Assembly (NCBI GenBank): GCA_019634675.1
Contig: JAHCAX010000006.1
Span: forward strand, 55,490-119,489
Direction of reading: 5' to 3'
Origin: Acherontichlamydia pituitae
GTDB taxonomy: Bacteria > Chlamydiota > Chlamydiia > Chlamydiales > Rhabdochlamydiaceae
DNA: 64,000 bases
Every line of letters begins with the position of its first letter. Within the stretch, counting starts at the first letter, position 1. Shown here piece after piece: positions 62,599 through 64,000 of the stretch. The notes beneath the pieces were generated by a model. That model made no database searches, was not told where the DNA came from, and worked only from the letters and a program-made list of their open reading frames with translations. A program made the position numbers and the translations under genes.

Positions 62599-63963
62599 TT
62601 ATCTTAACATCAAGACATCTCTAAAGAGCTCTGGATGCGCTGTCGTGAAATTGCGGAAGTTTTGCGGCGTCAGCCTCTTGGCATCAAACTGCAGCTTCAC
62701 CGCTTCGCTCATCTCTTTCCAATGGCACATTCTGCGCAATCGCGCCCATAGTCCTCGGAAGATGGCGGTGCCAAACGTCGTAATCCCCTTCTTGGGCGAA
62801 TCCTCCTCGCCGAGGATCGACGGCATCACATGGCGGCTTTCTGCCGTTTGATAGCAGTATCCTACAAAATAAGAGCAGAAGAAGCTTTTGAGGTCGATGA
62901 AATCGACCGGTCTTTCTCCATTATGGTCATCGATGTACTGCTTCAAATAGCGGTACCTGGCAAACGGACCAAATGACGCAGAGTGCCACAGGGAACGCAA
63001 AGCGTGGACCTTCGTGTATTGGAACTCGGTCGCATCGCCAGGGCCGCCATTGTAGGCCGACACGGGCTGGGCGACCGACTCGGCGATCTCAGCTGCTTCC
63101 CTCGCTATTTCTTCATCGTGAAAACGGCAGACCAAAAACCGTGTTTTCTGTGTAGGGTCCAGTCCAAAACGGGGATCGTCCATCGGCAAGATCCTCACTT
63201 CGCATCCGTCCAAATGGGGAGAGGCTTCCGCGATCCGCCCATTTCCAAGGTAGATGGCAGCATGGCTGAACTTGCACCCTTCCCGCTCTTTAGGCGCTCC
63301 CATGAACGGATAAGCGATCGTCTGCCCAAGCACAACGGGATTAAAATCCTCTTCGTGGACCTTTTTGAAGAGGATGTCTCCGACTTTCAATTTGCGCGTG
63401 ACTTGCTCTGAGCCGTAGTCGAGCACTTCCAAATGGCGGACCTTTAAAGACTCCAACCGCTCCTGAACAGCCGCTTTGACCCCAGGGCAATCAGCTCCTC
63501 TTAAACGGACCAGCATCTCATTTGTCCTAAAGCTTTGAAACAGCCCTTCCACCTTTTCCCAGGTGATCGGCTCTCCGATGACAGGATGGAGATATTCGAG
63601 GACAAGCTGCTGCACCTGTTTTGTCTGCGCAGCAAATTGGGATGCCGCCGGGCGGCCGATATCGGGCTTTAAGAGTTCTTCTGCCAGCTTTGTCACATCG
63701 ACATAAGAGCAATTGCCATTGCGGTCTTCGATGGCTATCGCACAATCAAAAAAATTAAGGATCCTTCCCCAGATCGAACCGAGCAGTCCCGCATAAATCG
63801 GAAGCCGGTCTTGTAAAGGAAGAGTGGAACGGGGCGCTTCGGTAGTCGGCGCTCTTAAGTAGTCTGGAACATGGTGGACCAGCCCGGATGACACCGGTTC
63901 CGGTCGAGGCCTTAAATAGTAGTCTGTCGCCTCTCTGGACAGTGAAAATGTTTGCGTTGCCAT
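62599..63963 (-). CDS. Putative permuted NlpC/P60 (YiiX/LRAT-like) cysteine hydrolase
   Basis: In this 454-residue protein a strand motif VGDILFKK (194-201) is followed by FSHAAIYLGNGRIAEA (232-247) with H234 and E246. Much later comes FFCSYFVGYCY with C363. Histidine before cysteine is the circularly permuted papain-like order of YiiX/YebB/LRAT-type NlpC/P60 enzymes, which act on lipids or peptides. The first 180 residues have no recognised domain and there is no signal peptide. Plausible as a secreted effector or cell-wall enzyme; substrate unknown. It precedes the xer gene by 38 bp. Confidence 0.65.
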   Translation of the reverse strand: MATQTFSLSREATDYYLRPRPEPVSSGLVHHVPDYLRAPTTEAPRSTLPLQDRLPIYAGLLGSIWGRILNFFDCAIAIEDRNGNCSYVDVTKLAEELLKPDIGRPAASQFAAQTKQVQQLVLEYLHPVIGEPITWEKVEGLFQSFRTNEMLVRLRGADCPGVKAAVQERLESLKVRHLEVLDYGSEQVTRKLKVGDILFKKVHEEDFNPVVLGQTIAYPFMGAPKEREGCKFSHAAIYLGNGRIAEASPHLDGCEVRILPMDDPRFGLDPTQKTRFLVCRFHDEEIAREAAEIAESVAQPVSAYNGGPGDATEFQYTKVHALRSLWHSASFGPFARYRYLKQYIDDHNGERPVDFIDLKSFFCSYFVGYCYQTAESRHVMPSILGEEDSPKKGITTFGTAIFRGLWARLRRMCHWKEMSEAVKLQFDAKRLTPQNFRNFTTAHPELFRDVLMLR

Positions 63964-63976
63964 ATTAGGTACCTTT

Positions 63977-64000
63977 GAGACGTTCTCTGAATTAGAATAA
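63977..64000. repeat. Left end of another element G copy, cut by the window edge
   Basis: GAGACGTTCTCTGAATTAGA matches the end of element G at 38306. It begins 13 bp upstream of the permuted NlpC/P60-like gene start and continues past the window. Confidence 0.7.

Overview
The window looks like a chromosomal segment of an environmental chlamydia (order Chlamydiales, Waddlia/Parachlamydia/Criblamydia-like rather than Chlamydia itself). Several gene neighbourhoods are chlamydial: gatC-gatA-gatB, RNase HIII next to a RodZ-like HTH/membrane protein, a Pkn1-type kinase/FGE-sulfatase protein, a DhnA-type class I aldolase, and a complete Opp transporter. The extra metabolism, many transporters, candidate effectors, toxin-antitoxin remnants and numerous palindromic intergenic repeats point to one of the larger amoeba- or insect-associated lineages. 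Species cannot be fixed from the sequence alone.

Layout. 1-9.5 kb: a cut-off P-type cation ATPase and aldolase (minus), then a 2395-codon glycogen enzyme in which an about 1170-residue uncharacterised region is fused to a glycogen synthase (GT5) and a branching-enzyme module (CBM48-GH13). 9.5-14.5 kb (minus): sugar MFS transporter, GNAT, small protein, rRNA methyltransferase, RimO. 14.6-18.5 kb: a GalE with an apparent signal peptide, a possible RelA/SpoT-like protein, and AT-rich spacers with hairpin elements. 18.6-25.3 kb (plus): oppABCDF and a Bcr/CflA-type exporter. 25.3-35.3 kb: APC permease with a universal-stress domain, LRR protein, and the minus-strand run rodZ, DUF255 thioredoxin-like protein, pkn1, low-molecular-weight phosphatase, ispH. 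35.4-43.5 kb: rnhC-recN, outer-membrane barrel, secreted and Yip1-type membrane proteins, small proteins, a three-copy 64-bp tandem repeat, a TIGR01777/SDR39U1 protein. 43.6-54.4 kb: possible effector, photolyase, two DUF378 proteins, exported Ntn hydrolase, BPL_N-type amidotransferase-like protein, gatCAB, MFS exporter, stand-alone Cache protein. 54.5-60.4 kb: a tripartite RND efflux operon with the outer-membrane factor first. 60.5-64 kb: a decayed toxin-antitoxin locus, a Xer recombinase and a permuted NlpC/P60-like protein.

The genes cover storage-glucan synthesis and sugar entry, peptide uptake, drug efflux, Gln-tRNA/Asn-tRNA amidation, isoprenoid synthesis, DNA repair and chromosome resolution. 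The most unusual structure is non-coding: at least four sorts of 95-175 bp near-perfect palindromes sit between genes, and three of them share a 16-nt tip sequence although their stems differ. The most unusual proteins are the giant GlgA-GlgB fusion, the Pkn1 homologue lacking the HRD aspartate, and the GalE with an export leader. Statements about families come from recognising motifs by eye; no database search was possible.
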